This document shows positions 15,901-30,900 of a DNA stretch of 64,000 nucleotides, piece after piece. The notes under the pieces were generated by a model. The model was given only the letters and a program-made list of their open reading frames with translations, was not told where the DNA came from and did not search any database. The number at the start of each line of letters is the position of its first letter. The stretch's first letter is position 1. The DNA lies in assembly GCA_964016885.1 (NCBI GenBank), contig OZ024740.1, positions 7,150,450-7,214,449 of the forward strand, written 5' to 3'. Source of the stretch: Eledone cirrhosa (Eukaryota; Mollusca; Cephalopoda; Octopoda; Eledonidae). Made by a program: the position numbers and the translations under genes.

Positions 15901-18900
15901 AAGGCCTACATTTCACATCTGACCTGGGTATATTACTATCTCTGGCGAGGCCTACATTTCACATCTTAATTGCGACTATTACCAGCTCTGGTGACGTCTA
16001 CATTTCACATCTGACCTGGGACTATTACCAGCTCTGGTGAGGTCTACATTTCACATCTGACCTGGGACTATTACCAGCTATGGTAAGGTCTACATTTCAC
16101 ATCTGACCTGGGACTATTACCAGCTATTGTGAGGCCTACATTACACATCTGACCTAAGACTATTACCAGCTATGGTGACGCCTACATTTCACATCTGACC
16201 TGGGGCTATTACCAGCTCTGTTGAAGCCTACATTTCACATCTGACCTTGGAATATTACCATCTATGGTGAGGCCTACATTTCACATCTGACCTGCGACTA
16301 TTACCAGCTGTGGTGAGGCCTACATTTCACATCTGACCTGGGAATATTACCATCTATGGTGAGGCCTACATTTCACATCTGACCTGGGAATATTACCATC
16401 TATGGTGAGGTATACATTTCACATCTGACCTGGGAATATTACCAGCTATGGTGATGCCTATATTTCACATCTGACCTAGGACTATTACCAACTATGGTGA
16501 GGCCTACATTTCACATCTGACCAGGGACTATTACCAGCTCTGGTGAGGCCTACATTTCACATCTAACCTGGGACTATTACCAGCTATGGTGAGGCCTACA
16601 TTTCACATCTGACATGGGACTATTACCAGCTGTGGTGAGGCTTACATTTCATATCTGACCTGGGTCTATTACCAGCTGTGGTGAGGCCTACATTTCACAT
16701 CTAATCTGGGACTATTACATACTATGGTGAGGCCTACATTTCACATCTGACCAGGGACTATACCAGCTCTGGTGAGGCCTACATTTCACATCTGACCTGG
16801 CACTACTACCAGCTATGGTGAGGCCTACATTTCACATCTGACCTGGGAATATTACCAGATGTGGTGAGGTATACATCTCACATCTGACCTGGGACTAATA
16901 CCAGCTCTGGTGAGACCTAGATTTCACATCTTACCTGGGACTATTACCAGCTCTAGTGAGGCCTACATTTCACATCTCACCTGGGACTAATACCTGCTAT
17001 GGTGAGGCCTACATTTCATATCTGACCTGGATCTATTACCAGCTGTGGTGAGGTCTACATTTCACATCTGACTTGGGACTAATACCAGCTATCATGAGGT
17101 CTACATTTCACCTCTGACCTGGGACTATTACCAGCTCTGGTGAGGCCTACATTTCACATCTGATCTAGGACTAATACCAGCTCTGGTGAGACCTACATTT
17201 CACATCTGACCTGGGACTATTACCAGCTCTGGTGAGGCCTACATTTCACATCTGACCTGGGACTATTACCAGCTGTGGTGAGGCCTATATTTCACATCTG
17301 ACCTGGGACTATTACCAGCTATGGTGAGTCCTACACTTATACATCTGTACTGGGACTATTACCATTTCTGGTGAGGTCTACATTTCACATCTGACCTGGG
17401 ACTATTACCAGCTGTGGTGAGGTATACATTTCAGATCTGACCTGGGATTAACACCAATTCTGGTGAGACCTACATTTCACATCTGACCTGGGACTATTAC
17501 CAGCTATGGTGATGCCTACATTTCACATCTGACCTAGGACTATTATCAACTATGGTGAGGCCTACATTTCACATCCGACCTGGGACTATTACCAGCTCTG
17601 GTGAGGTCTACATTTCACATCTGACCTGGGACTATTACCAGCTCTGGTGAGGTCTACATTTCACATCCGACCTGGGACTATTACTAGCTCTGGTGAACTC
17701 TATATTTCACATCTGACCTGGGACAAATTCCAGCTATGGTGAGGGCTACATGTCACATGTGACTTGTGACTTTTACCATGTTTGGTAAGGCCTACATTTC
17801 ACATCTGACCTGGGTATATTACTATCTCTGGTGAGGCCTACATTTCACACATGACCTGGGACTATTACCAGCTCTGGTGAGGTATACATTTCACATCTGA
17901 CCTGGGACTATTACCAGCTATGGTGAGGCCTACACTTATACATCTGACCTGGGACTACTACCATTTCTGGTCAGGTCTACATTTCACATCTGACCTGGGA
18001 CTATTACCAGCTGTAGTGAGGTATACATTTCAGATCTGACCTCGGATTAACACCAATTCTGGTGAGACCTACATTTCACATCTGACCCGGGACTATTACC
18101 AACTATGGTGAGGCCTACATTTCACATCTGACCTGGGACTATTACCAGCTATGGTGAGGCCTACATTTCATATCTGACCTGGGTCTATTACCAGCTGTGG
18201 TGAGGTCTACATTTCACATCTGACTTGGGACTATTACCAACTATGGTGAGGCCTACATTTCACATCTGACCTGGGACTATTACCAGCTATGGTGACGCCT
18301 ACATGTCACATGTGACTTGTGCCTATTACCATCTCTGGTGAGGTCTACATTTCACATCTGACCTGGGACTATTAGCAGCTATGGTGAGGCTTACATTTCA
18401 CATCTAATCTGGGACTATTACCAGCTCTGGTGACGTCTACATTTCACATCTGATCTGGGTCTATTACCAGCTATGGTGAGGTCTAGATTTCACATCTGAC
18501 CTGGGACTATTACCAGCTCTGGTGAGGCCTACATTTCACATCTGATCTGGGACTAATACCAGCTCTGGTGAGACCTACATTTCACATCTGACCTGGGACT
18601 ATTACCAGCTCTGGTGAGGCCTACATTTCACATCTGACCTGGGAATATTACCAGCTGTGGTGAGGCCTACATTTCACATCTGACCTGGGACTATTACCAG
18701 CTATGGTAAGGCCTACATTTCATATCTGACCTGGGTCTATTACCAGCTGTGGTGAGGTCTACATTTCACATCTGACTTGGGACTAATACCAGCTATGGTG
18801 AGGCCTACATTTCACATCTGACCTGGGAATATTTCCAGCTCTGGTGAGGCCTGCATTTAACATCTGACCTGGGACTAAAACCAGCTATGGTGAGGTCTAC

Positions 18901-21900
18901 ATTTCACATCTGACCTGGGTCTATTTCAAGCTATTGTGAGGCCTACATTTCACATCTGACGTGGGACTATTACCAGCTCTGGTGAGGCCTATATTTCACA
19001 TCTGACCTGGGACTATTACCAACTATGATGACGCCTACATTTCACATCTGACCTGGGACTATTACCAGCTCTGGTGAGGCCTATATTTCACATCTGACCC
19101 GAGACTCTTACCTGCTCTTGTGAGGTCTACATTTCACATCTGACCTGGGAATATTACTATCCCTGGTGAGGCCTACATTTCACATCTAACCTGGAACTAT
19201 TACCAGCTATGGTGCGATCTACATTTCAATCTGACCTGGGACTAATACCAGCTCTGGTGAGGCCTACTTTCACATCCGACCTGGGACTATTACTAGCTCT
19301 GGTGAGGTCTATATTTCACATCTGACCTGGGACTATTACCAGCTATGGTAAGGTCTACATTTCACATCTGACCTGGGAATATTACCAGCTGTGGTGAGGC
19401 CTACATTTCACATCTGACCTGGGACTATTTCCAGCTATGGTGAGGCATACATTTCATATCTGACCTGGATCTATTACCAGCTATGGTGAGGTCTACATTT
19501 CACATCTGACTTGGGACTAATACCAGCTATGATGAGGTCTATGTTTCACATTTGACCTGGGACTATTACCAGCTCTGGTGAGGCCTACATTTCAAATCTG
19601 ACATGGGATTATTACCAGCTGTGGTGAGACCTACATTTCACATCTGACCTGGGAATATTACCAGCTATGGTAAGGTCTACATTTCACATCTGACCTGGGA
19701 CTATTACTAGCTATGGTGAGTTCTACATTTCATATCTGACCTGGGACTATTACTAGCTGTGGTGAGATCTACATTTCACCTCTGACCTGGGACTATTACC
19801 AGCTATTGTGAGGCCTACATTACACATCTGACCTAAGACTATTACCAGCTATGGTGAGGCCTACTTTTCACATCTGACCTGGGATTATTACCAGCTATGG
19901 TGATGCCTACATTTCACATCTGACCTGGGACTATTACCATATATGGTGAGACCTACATTTCACATCTGACCTGCGACTGTTACCAGCTGTGGTGAGTCCT
20001 ACATTTCACATCTGACCTGGGAATATAACTATCTCTGGTGAGGCCTACATTTCACACATGACATGGGACTATTACCAGCTATGGAGAGGCCTACATTTCA
20101 CATCTAACCTGGAACTATTACCAGCTATGGCGAGGCCTACATTTCACATCTTAACTGGGACTATTACCAGCTCTGGTGACGTCTACATTTCACATCTGAC
20201 CTGGGACTGTTACCAGCTCTGGTGAGGTCTACATTTCACATCCGACCTGGGACTATTACCTGCTATGGTAAGGTCTACATTTCACATCTGACCTGGGACT
20301 ATTACTAGCTGTGGTGAGGTATACATTTCACATTTGACCTGGGAATATTACCAGCTATGGTGATGCCTACATTTCACATCTGACATGGGATTATTACCAG
20401 CTGTGGTGAGACCTACATTTCACATCTAACCTGGGACTAATACCAGCTATGGTGAGGCCTACATGTCACATGTGACTTGTGACTTTTACCATCTTTGGTA
20501 AGGCCTATATTTCACATCTGACCTGGGAATATTATCAGCTATGGTGAGGCCTACATTTCACATCTGATCTGGGATTATTACCAGCTGTGGTGAGGCCTAC
20601 ATTTCACACCTGACATGGGTCTATTACCAGCTATGGAGAGTCCTACATTTCACATCTAACCTGGAACTATTACCAGCTATGGCGAGGCCTACATTTCTCA
20701 TCTGAACTGGGACTATTACCAGCTCTGGTGAGGTCTACATTTCACATCTGACCTGGCACTATTACCAGCTCTGGTGAGGCCTACATTTCACATCTGACCT
20801 GGGACTATTACTAGCTGTGGTGAGGTATACATTTCATATCTGACCTGGGACTATTTCCAGTTATGGTGATGCCTACATTTCACATCTGACCTGGGACTAT
20901 TACATACTATGGTGAGGCCTACATTTCACATCTGACCTGGCACTACCACCAGCTATGGTGAAGCATACATTTCACATTTGACCTGGGAATATTACCAGAT
21001 GTGGTGAGGTATACATCTCACATCTGACCTGGGACTAATACCAGCTCTGGTGAGACCTACATTTCACATCTTACCTGGGACTATTACCAGCTCTGGTGAG
21101 GCCTAAATTTCACATCTCAGCTTGGACTAATACCAGCTATGGTGAAGCCTACATTTCATATCTGACCTGGATCTATTACCAGCTGTGGTGATGTCTACAT
21201 TTCACATCTGATCTGGGACTATTACCAGCTCTAGTGAGGCCTACATTTCACATCTGACCTGGAACTATTACCAGCTATAGTGAGGCCTAGATTTTACATC
21301 TGACCTGGGACTATTGCCAGCTATGGTGAGGCCTACACTTATACATCTGTCCTGGGACTATTACCATTTCTGGTGAGGTTTACATTTCACATCTGACCTA
21401 GGAGTATTACCAGCTGTGGTGAGGTATACATTTCAGATCTGACCTGAGATTAACACCAATTCTGGTGAGACCTACATTTCACATCTGACCTGGGACTATT
21501 ACCAGCTATAGTGAGGCCTACAATACACATCTGACCTGGGACTAATACCAGCTATGCTGAGGCCTTCATGTCACATGTGACTTGTGACTATTACCATCAT
21601 TGGTGAGGTCTACATTTCACATCTGACCTGGGACTATTACCAGCTATGGTGTGGTCTACATTTCACATCTGACCTGGGACTATTAGCAGCTATGGTGAGG
21701 CTTACATTTCAATCTAATATGTGACTATTACCAGCTCTGGTGACGTCTACATTTCACATCTGATCTGGGACTATTAACAGCTCTGGTTAGGACTACATTT
21801 CACATCTGACCTGGGACTATTACTAGCTGTGGTGAGGTCTACATTTCACAACTGACCTGGGACTATTACCAGCTGTGGTAAGGTTTACCTTTCACATCTG

Positions 21901-24900
21901 ACCAGGGACTATTACCAGCTCTGGTGAGGCCTACATTTCACATCTGACCTGGGACTATTACTAGCTGTGGTGAGGCCTACATTTCACATCTGACCTGCGA
22001 CTATTACCAGCTCTTGTGACGTCTACATTTCACATCTGACCTGGGACTATTACTATCTCTGGTGAGGCCTATATTTCACATCAGACATGGGACTATTACC
22101 AGCTATGGAGAGGCCTACATTTCATATCTAACCTGGAACTATTACCAGCTCTGGTGAGGTCTACATTTCACATCTGACCTATGACTATTACCAGCTGTGT
22201 TGACGCTTAGATTTCACATATGTCCTGGGACTATTACCAGCTCTGGTGAGGCCTACATTTCACACCCGACCTGGGACTATTACCAGCTCTGGTGAGGTCT
22301 ACATTTCACACCTGACCTGGGACTATTACTAGCTGTGTTGAGGTATACATTTCACATCTGACCTGGGAATATTACCAGCTCCGGTGAGGCCTACATTTCA
22401 CATCTGACCTGGGACTACTACCTGCTATGGTGAAGCCTACATTTCACATCTGACCTGGGACTATTACCTGATGTGGTGAGGTATACATTTCACATCTGAC
22501 CTGGGACTAATACCAGCTGTGGTGAGGCCTACATTTCACATCTGACTTGGGACTAATACCAGCTATGGTGAGGTCTACATTTCACATCTGACTTGGGACA
22601 ATTACCAGGTCTGGTGAGGCCTACATTTCACATTTGATCTGGGATTATTACCAGCTATGGTGAGGCGTACATTTCACATCTGACCTGGGACTATTACCAG
22701 CTATGGTGACGCCTACATTTCACATCTGACCTGGGACTATTACCATCTATGGTGAGGCCTACATTTCACCTCTGACCTGGGACTAACACCAGCTCTGGTG
22801 AGACCTACATTTCCCATCTGACATGGGATTAATACCCGCTATGGTGAGGCCTACATTTCACATCTGATCTGGGACTATTAGCCGCTATGGTGAAGTCTAT
22901 ATTTCACATCTGACCTGGGACTATTACCAGCTCTGGTGAGGCCTACATTTATACATCTGACCTGGGACCATTACCATTTCTGGTCAGATCTACAATTCAC
23001 ATCTGACCTGGGAGTACTACCAGCTATGGTGAGGCCTACATTTCACATCTGACCTGGGGCTATTACCAGATGTGGTGAGGTATACATCTCACATCTGACC
23101 TGGGATTAATACCAGCTCTGGTGAGACCAACATTCCACATCTGACTTGGGACTATTACCAACTCTGCTGAGGACTACATTTCACATCCGACCTGGGAGTA
23201 TTACCAGCTCTGGTGAGGTCTACATTTCATACCTGACCTGGGACTATTACTAGCTGTGGTGAGGTATACATTTCACATCTAACCTGGGACTATTACCAGC
23301 TCTGGTGAGGTCAACATTTCACATCTGATCTGGGACTATTACCAGCTCTGGTTAGGACTACATTTCACATCTGACCTGGGACTATTACTAGCTGTGGTGA
23401 GGTCTACATTTCACATCTGACCTGGGACTATTACCAGCTGTGGTAAGGTTTACTTTTCACATCTGACCAGGGAATATTACCAGGTCTGGTGAGGCCTATA
23501 TTTCACAGCTGACATGGGACTATTTCCAGCTCTGGTGAGGCCTACATTTCACATCTGACCTGGGACTATTACCATCTATTGTGAGGCCTACATTTCACAT
23601 CTGACCTGCGACTATTACCAGCTCTTGTGAGTTCTACATTTCACATCTCACCTGGGACTATTACTATCTCTGGTGAGGCCTACATTTCACATCAGACATG
23701 GGACTATTACTAGATATGGAGAGGCCTACATTTCAGATCTAACCTGGAACTATTACCAGCTATGGCGAGTCCTACATTTCACATCTGAGCTGGGACTATT
23801 ACCAGCACTGGTGAGGTCTACATTTCACATCTGACCTAGGACTATTACCAGCTGTGGTGACGCCAACATTTCACATCTGACCTGGGACTATTACCAGCTC
23901 TGGTGAGGCCTACATTTCACATCCGACTTGGGAATATTACCAGCTCTGGTGAGGTGTACATTTCACATCTGACCTGGGACTATTACTAGCTGTGGTGAGG
24001 TATACATTTCACATCTGACCTGGGAATATTACCAGCTATGGTGCTGCTACATTTCACATCTGACCTGGGACTATGACCAACTATGCTGAGGTCTACATTT
24101 CACATCTGACCTTGGACTACTACCAGCTATGGTGAGGCCTACATTTCACATATGACCTGGGACTATTACCAGATATGGTGAGGTATACATCTCACATCTG
24201 ACCTGGGATTAATACCAGCTCTTGTGAGCTCTACATTTCACATCTCACCTGGGACTATTACTGTCTCTGGTGAGGCCTACATTTCACATCAGACATGGGA
24301 CTATTACTAGCTATGGAGAAGCCTACATTTCAGATCTAACCTGGAACTATTACCAGCTATGGCGAGGCATACATTTCACATCTGAGCTGGGACTATTACC
24401 AGCTCTGGTGAGGTCTACATTTCACATCTGACCTGGGACTACTACCAGCTTTGGTGAGGCCTACATTTCACATCCAACCTGGGACTATTACCAGCTCTGG
24501 TGAGGTCTACATTTCACATCTGACCTGGGACTATTACTAGATGTGGTGAGGTATACATTTCACATCTGACCTGGGAATATTACCAGCTATGGTGATGCTA
24601 CATTTCACATCTGAACTGGGACTATTACCAACTATGGTGGGGCCTACATTTCACAACTGACCTGGGACTATTACCAGATGTGGTGAGTTATATATCTCAC
24701 ATGTGACCTGGGACTAATACCAGCCCTGCTGAGACCTACATTCATACATCTGACCAGGGACTATTACAATTTCTGGTCAGGTCTACATTTCATATCTGAC
24801 CTGGGACTATTAACAGATGTGGTGACGTATACATCACACATCTGACCTGGGATTAATATCAGCTCTGGTGCGACCTACATTTCACATCTGACCTGGGACT

Positions 24901-27900
24901 AGTACCAGGTCTGGTTAGGCCTACATTTCACATCTGACCTGGGATTATTAACAGCTATTGCGAGGCCTACATTTCACATCTGACCTAGGACTATTACCAG
25001 CTCTGGTGAGACCTACATTTCACATGTGACCTGGGATTAATACCAGCTGTGGTGAGGTTTACGTTTCACATCTGACCTGGGACTACCATCAGCTATCGTG
25101 ACGCCTACATTTCACATCTGACCTGGGACTATTACCATCTATGGTGAGGCCTACATTTCACCTCTGACCTGGGACTATTTCCAGTTCTGGTGAGATCTAT
25201 ATTTCACATCTGACATGGGACTATTACCATTTCTGGCTAAGTCTACATTTCACATCTGACCTGGGATTAATACCAGCTGTGGTGAGGTCTACATTTCACA
25301 TCTGACCAGGGAATATTACCAGCTCTGGTGAGGCCTATATTTCACATCTGACCTGGGACTATTACCATCTATGGTGAGGCCTACATTTCACATCTGACCT
25401 GCGACTATTACCAGCTCTTGTGAGGTCTACATTTCACATCTCACCTGGGACTATTACTATCTCTGGTGAGGCCTACATTTCACATCAGACATGGGACTAT
25501 TACTAGCTATGGAGAGGCCTACATTTCAGATCTAACCTGGAACTATTACCAGCTATAGCGAGTCCTACATTTCACATCTGAGCTGGGACTATTACCAGCA
25601 CTGGTGAGGTCTACATTTCACATCTGACCTGGGACTATTACCAGCTCTGGTGAGGCCTACATTTCACATCCTACCTGGGACTATTACCAGCTCTGGTGAG
25701 GTATACATTTCACATCTGACCTGGGACTATTACTAGCTGTGGTGAGGTATACATTTCACATCTGACCTGGGAATATTACCAGCTATGGTACTGCTACATT
25801 TCACATCTGACCTGCGACTATGACCAACTATGCTGAGGCCTACATTTCACATCTGACCTTGGACTACTACCAGCTACGGTGAGGCCTACATTTCACATAT
25901 GACCTGGGACTATTACCAGATGTAGTGAGGTATACATCTCACATCTGACCTGGGATTAATACCAGCTCTTGTGAGGTCTACATTTCACATCTCACCTGGG
26001 ACTATTAATATTTCTGGTGAGGCCTACATTTCACATCAGACATGGGACTATTACTAGCTATGGAGAGGCCTACATTTCACATCTGACCTGGGACTATTAC
26101 CAGCTGTGGTAAGGTTTACTTTTCACATCTGACCAGGGAATATTACCAGCTCTGGTGAGGCCTATATTTCACAGCTGACATGGGACTATTTCCAGCTCTG
26201 GTGAGGCCTTCATTTCACATCTGACCTGGGACTATTACCATCTCTGGTGAGGCCTACATTTCACATCAGACATGGGACTATTACTAGCTATGGAGAGGCC
26301 TACATTTCAGATCTAACCTGGAACTATTACCAGCTATGGCGAGGCATACATTTCACATCTGAGCTGGGACTATTACCAGCTCTGGTGAGGTCTACATTTC
26401 ACATCTGACCTAGGACTATTACCAGCTGTGGTGACGCCTACATTTCACATCTGACCTGGGACTATTACCAGCTTTGGTGAGGCCTACAGTTCACATCCGA
26501 CCTGGGACTAGTACCAGCTCTGGTGAGGTCTACATTAAACATCTGACCTGGGACTATTACTAGATGTGGTGAGGTATACATTTCACATCTGACCTGGGAA
26601 TATTACCAGCTATGGTGATGCTACATTTCACATCTGACCTGGGACTATTACCAGCTCTGGTGAGGTCTACATTTCACATCTGAGCTGGGACTATTACCAG
26701 ATGTGGTGAGGTATACATCTCCCATCTGACCTAGGACTAATACCAGCCCTGCTGAGACCTACATTCATACATCTGACCTGGGACTATTACAATTTCTGGT
26801 CAGGTCTACATATCATATCTGACCTGGGACTATTAACAGATGTGGTGACGTATACATCACACATCTGACCTGGGATTAATATCAGCTCTGGTGCGACCTA
26901 CATTTCACATCTGACCTGGGACTACTACCAGGTCTGGTGAGGCCTACATTTCACATCTGACCTGGCACTATTAACAGCTATTGCGAGGCCTACATTTCAC
27001 ATCTGACCTAGGACTATTACCAGCTATGGTGAGGCCTACATTTCACATCTGACCTGGGACTATTACCAGCTATGGTGACGCCTACATTTCACATCTGACC
27101 TTGGACTATTACCATCTATGGTGAGGCCTACATTTCACCTCTGACCTGGGACTATTTCCAGTTCTGGTGAGGTCTATATTTCACATCTGACATGGGACTA
27201 TTACCATTTCTGGTTAAGTCTACATTTCACATCTGACCTGGGATTAATACCAGCTGTGGTGAGGTCTACATTTCACATCTGACTTGGGGCTATTTCCAGC
27301 TGTTGTGAGGCCTACATTTCACATCTGATCTGGGACTATTAGCCGCTATGGTGAAGTCTATATTTCATATCTGACCTGGAACTATTACCAGCTCTGGTGA
27401 GGCCTACATTTATACATCTGACCTGGGACTATTACCAGCTCTGGTGAGGCCTACATTTATACATCTGACCTGGGACTATAACCATTTCTGGTCAGGTCTA
27501 CATTTCACATCTGACCTGGGACTACTACCAGCTATGGTGAGGCCTACATTTCACATCTAACCTGGAACTATTACCAGCTATGGCGAGGCCTACATTTCAC
27601 ATCTGAACTTGAACTATTACCAGCTCTGGTGAGGTCTACATTTCACATCTGACCTGGGACTATTACCAGCTATGGTAAGGCCTACACTTATACATGTGAC
27701 CTGGGACTATTACCATTTCTGGTGAGGTCTACATTTCACATCTGACCTGGAACTATTACCAGCTATGGTGAGGCCTACATTTCACATCTGAGCTGGGACT
27801 ATTACCAGATGTGGTGAGGTCTACATTTCACACCTGACCTGGGACTATTACCAGATGTGGTGAGGTATACATCTCACATCTGACCTGGGACTATTACCAG

Positions 27901-30900
27901 CTATGGTGAGGCCTACACTTATACATCTGACCTGGGACTATTACCATTTGTGGTGAGGTATACATTTCACATCTGACCTGGGAATAACACCAGCTCTGGT
28001 GAGACCTACATTTCACATCTGACCTGGGACTATTACCAGCTATGGTGAGGCCTACATTTCACATCTGACCTGGGACTAATACCAGCTATGGTGAGGCCTA
28101 CATTTCACATGTGATTTGTGACTATTACCATCTCTGGTGAGACCTATATTTCACATCTGACATGGGACTATTACCAGCTATGGTGAGGTCTACATTTCAC
28201 ATCTGACCTGGGACTATTACGAGCTATGGTGAGTCTTACATTTCACATCTAACCTGGGACTATTATCAGCTCTGGTGAGGCCTACATTTCACACCTGACA
28301 TGCGACTATTACCAGCTCTTGTGAGGTCTACATTTCACATCTGACCAGGGACTATTACTAGCTGTGGTGAGGTCTACATTTCACATCTGATATGGGACTA
28401 ATACCAGCTGTGGTAAGGTTTACTTTTCACATCTGACCAGGGAATACTACCAGCTCTGGTGAAGCCTACATTTCACAGCTGACATGGGACTATTTCCAGG
28501 TCTGGTGAGGCCTACATTTCACATCTGACCTGGGACTATTACCATCTATGGTGAGGCCTAAATTTCACATCTGACCTGCGACTATTATCAGCTCTTGTGA
28601 GGTCTACATTTCACATCTGACCTGGGACTATTACTATCTCTGGTAAGGCCTACATTTCACATCTGACATGGGACTATTACCAGCTATGAAGAGGCCTACA
28701 TTTCACATCTGACCTGGCACTATGACCAGCTATGCTGAGCCCTATATTTCACATCTGACCTGGGACTATTACTAGCTATGGTAAGGTCTAGATTTCAGAT
28801 CTGACCTGGGACTATTACTAGCTGTGGTGAGGTATACATTTCACATCTGACCTGGGAATATTCCAGCTTTGGTGAGCCCTACATTTCACATCTGACCTGG
28901 GACTATTACCAACTATGGTGAGGCCTACATTTCACATCTGACCAGGGACTATTACCAGCTCTGGTGAGGCCTACATTTCACATCTGAACTAGGACTATTA
29001 CCAGCTATGGTGAGGCCTACATTTCACATCTGACTGGGGACTATTACCAGCTATGGTGACGCCTACATTTCACATCTGACCTGGGACGATTACCATCTAT
29101 GGTGAGGCCTACATTTCACCTCTGACCTGGGACCATTACCAGCTCTGGTGAGACCTACATTTCACATCTGACCTGGGGTTAATACTAGCTGTGGTGAGGT
29201 CTACATTTCACATCTGACTTGGGGTTAATACCAGCTATGGTGAGGTCTACATTTGACATCTGACCTGGGACTATTTCCAGCTGTGGTGACGCCTACATTT
29301 CACATCTGACCTGGGATAATTACCAGCTCTGGTGAGGCCTACATTTCACATCCGATCTGGGACTATTACCAGTTCTAGTGAGGTTTACATTTCACATCTG
29401 ACCTGGGAATGTTACCAGCTATGCTGAGCCCTATATTTCACAACTGACCTGGGACTATTACTATCTCTGGTGAGGCCTACATTTCACATCTGACATGGGA
29501 ATATTACGAGCTATGAAGAGGCCTACATTTCACATATAACCTGGAACTATTACCAGCTATGGCGAGGCCTACATTTCACCTCCGACCTGGGACAATTACC
29601 AGCTCTGGTGAGGTTTACATTTCACATCTGACCTGGGAATATTACCAGCTATCGTGATGCTACATTTCACGTCTGACCTGGGACTACTACTAGCTATGTT
29701 GAGGCCTACATTTCACATCTGACCTGGGACTATTACCAGCTATCGGGAGGCCTACATTTCATATATGACCTGGGTCTATTACCAGCTGTGGTGAGGTCTA
29801 CATTTCACATCTGACTTGGGACTAATACCAGCTATGGTGAGGTCTACATTTCACATCTGACCTGGGACTATTACCAGCTCTGGTGAGGCCTACATTTCAC
29901 ATCTGATCTGGGACTATTACCCGCTATGGTGAAGTCTATATTTCACATCTGACCTGGAACTATTACCAGCTATAGTGAGGCATACATTTCACATCTGACA
30001 TGGGACTATTACCAGCTCTGGTGAGACCTACATTTCACATCTGACCTGGGACTATTACAAGCTCTTGTGAGGTCTATATTTCACATCTGACCTGGAGCAA
30101 TTACCAGCTCTGTTGAGGTCTACATTTCACATCTGACCTGGGACTATTACCAGCTATGGTTAGGCCTACATTTATACATCTGACCTGGGACTATTACCAT
30201 TTCTGGTCAGGCCTACATTTCACATCTGACCTGGGACTATTATCAGCTCTGGTGAAGCCTTCATTTCACATCCGACCTGGGACTATTACCAGCTCTGGTG
30301 AGACCTACATTTCACATCTGACCTGGGACTATTACCAGATCTTGTGAGGTCTACGTTTCACATCTGACCTGGGACTATTACTATCTCTGGTGAGGCCTAC
30401 ATTTCACATCTGACATGGGACTATTACCAGCTATGGAGAGGCCTACATTTCAAATCTAACCTGGAACTATTTCCAGCTATGGCGAGGCCTACATTTCACA
30501 TCTGAGCTGGGACTATTACCAGCTCTCGTGAGGTCTACATTTCACATCTGCCCTGGGACTATTACCAGCTGTGGTGACTCTTACATTTCACATCTGACCT
30601 GGGACTATTATCAGCTTTGGTGAAGCCTTCATTTCACATCCGACCTGGGACTATTACCAGCTCTGGTGAGGTCTACATTTCACATCTGACCTGGGACTAT
30701 TACCAGCTATGCTGAGCCCTATATATCACATCTGACCTAGGACTATTGCTAACTATGGTAAGGTCTACATTTCACATATGACCTGGGACTATTACTAGCT
30801 GTGGTGAGGTATACAATTCACATCTGACCTTAGAATATTACCAGCTATGGCGAGGCCTACATTTCACATCTGACCTGGGACTATTACCAGATGTGGTGAG

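Noticed and set aside
30156..30347. 63-codon open frame in the satellite
   Set aside because: A translation of 46-bp satellite units that happens to avoid stops; nothing distinguishes this stretch from its neighbours.
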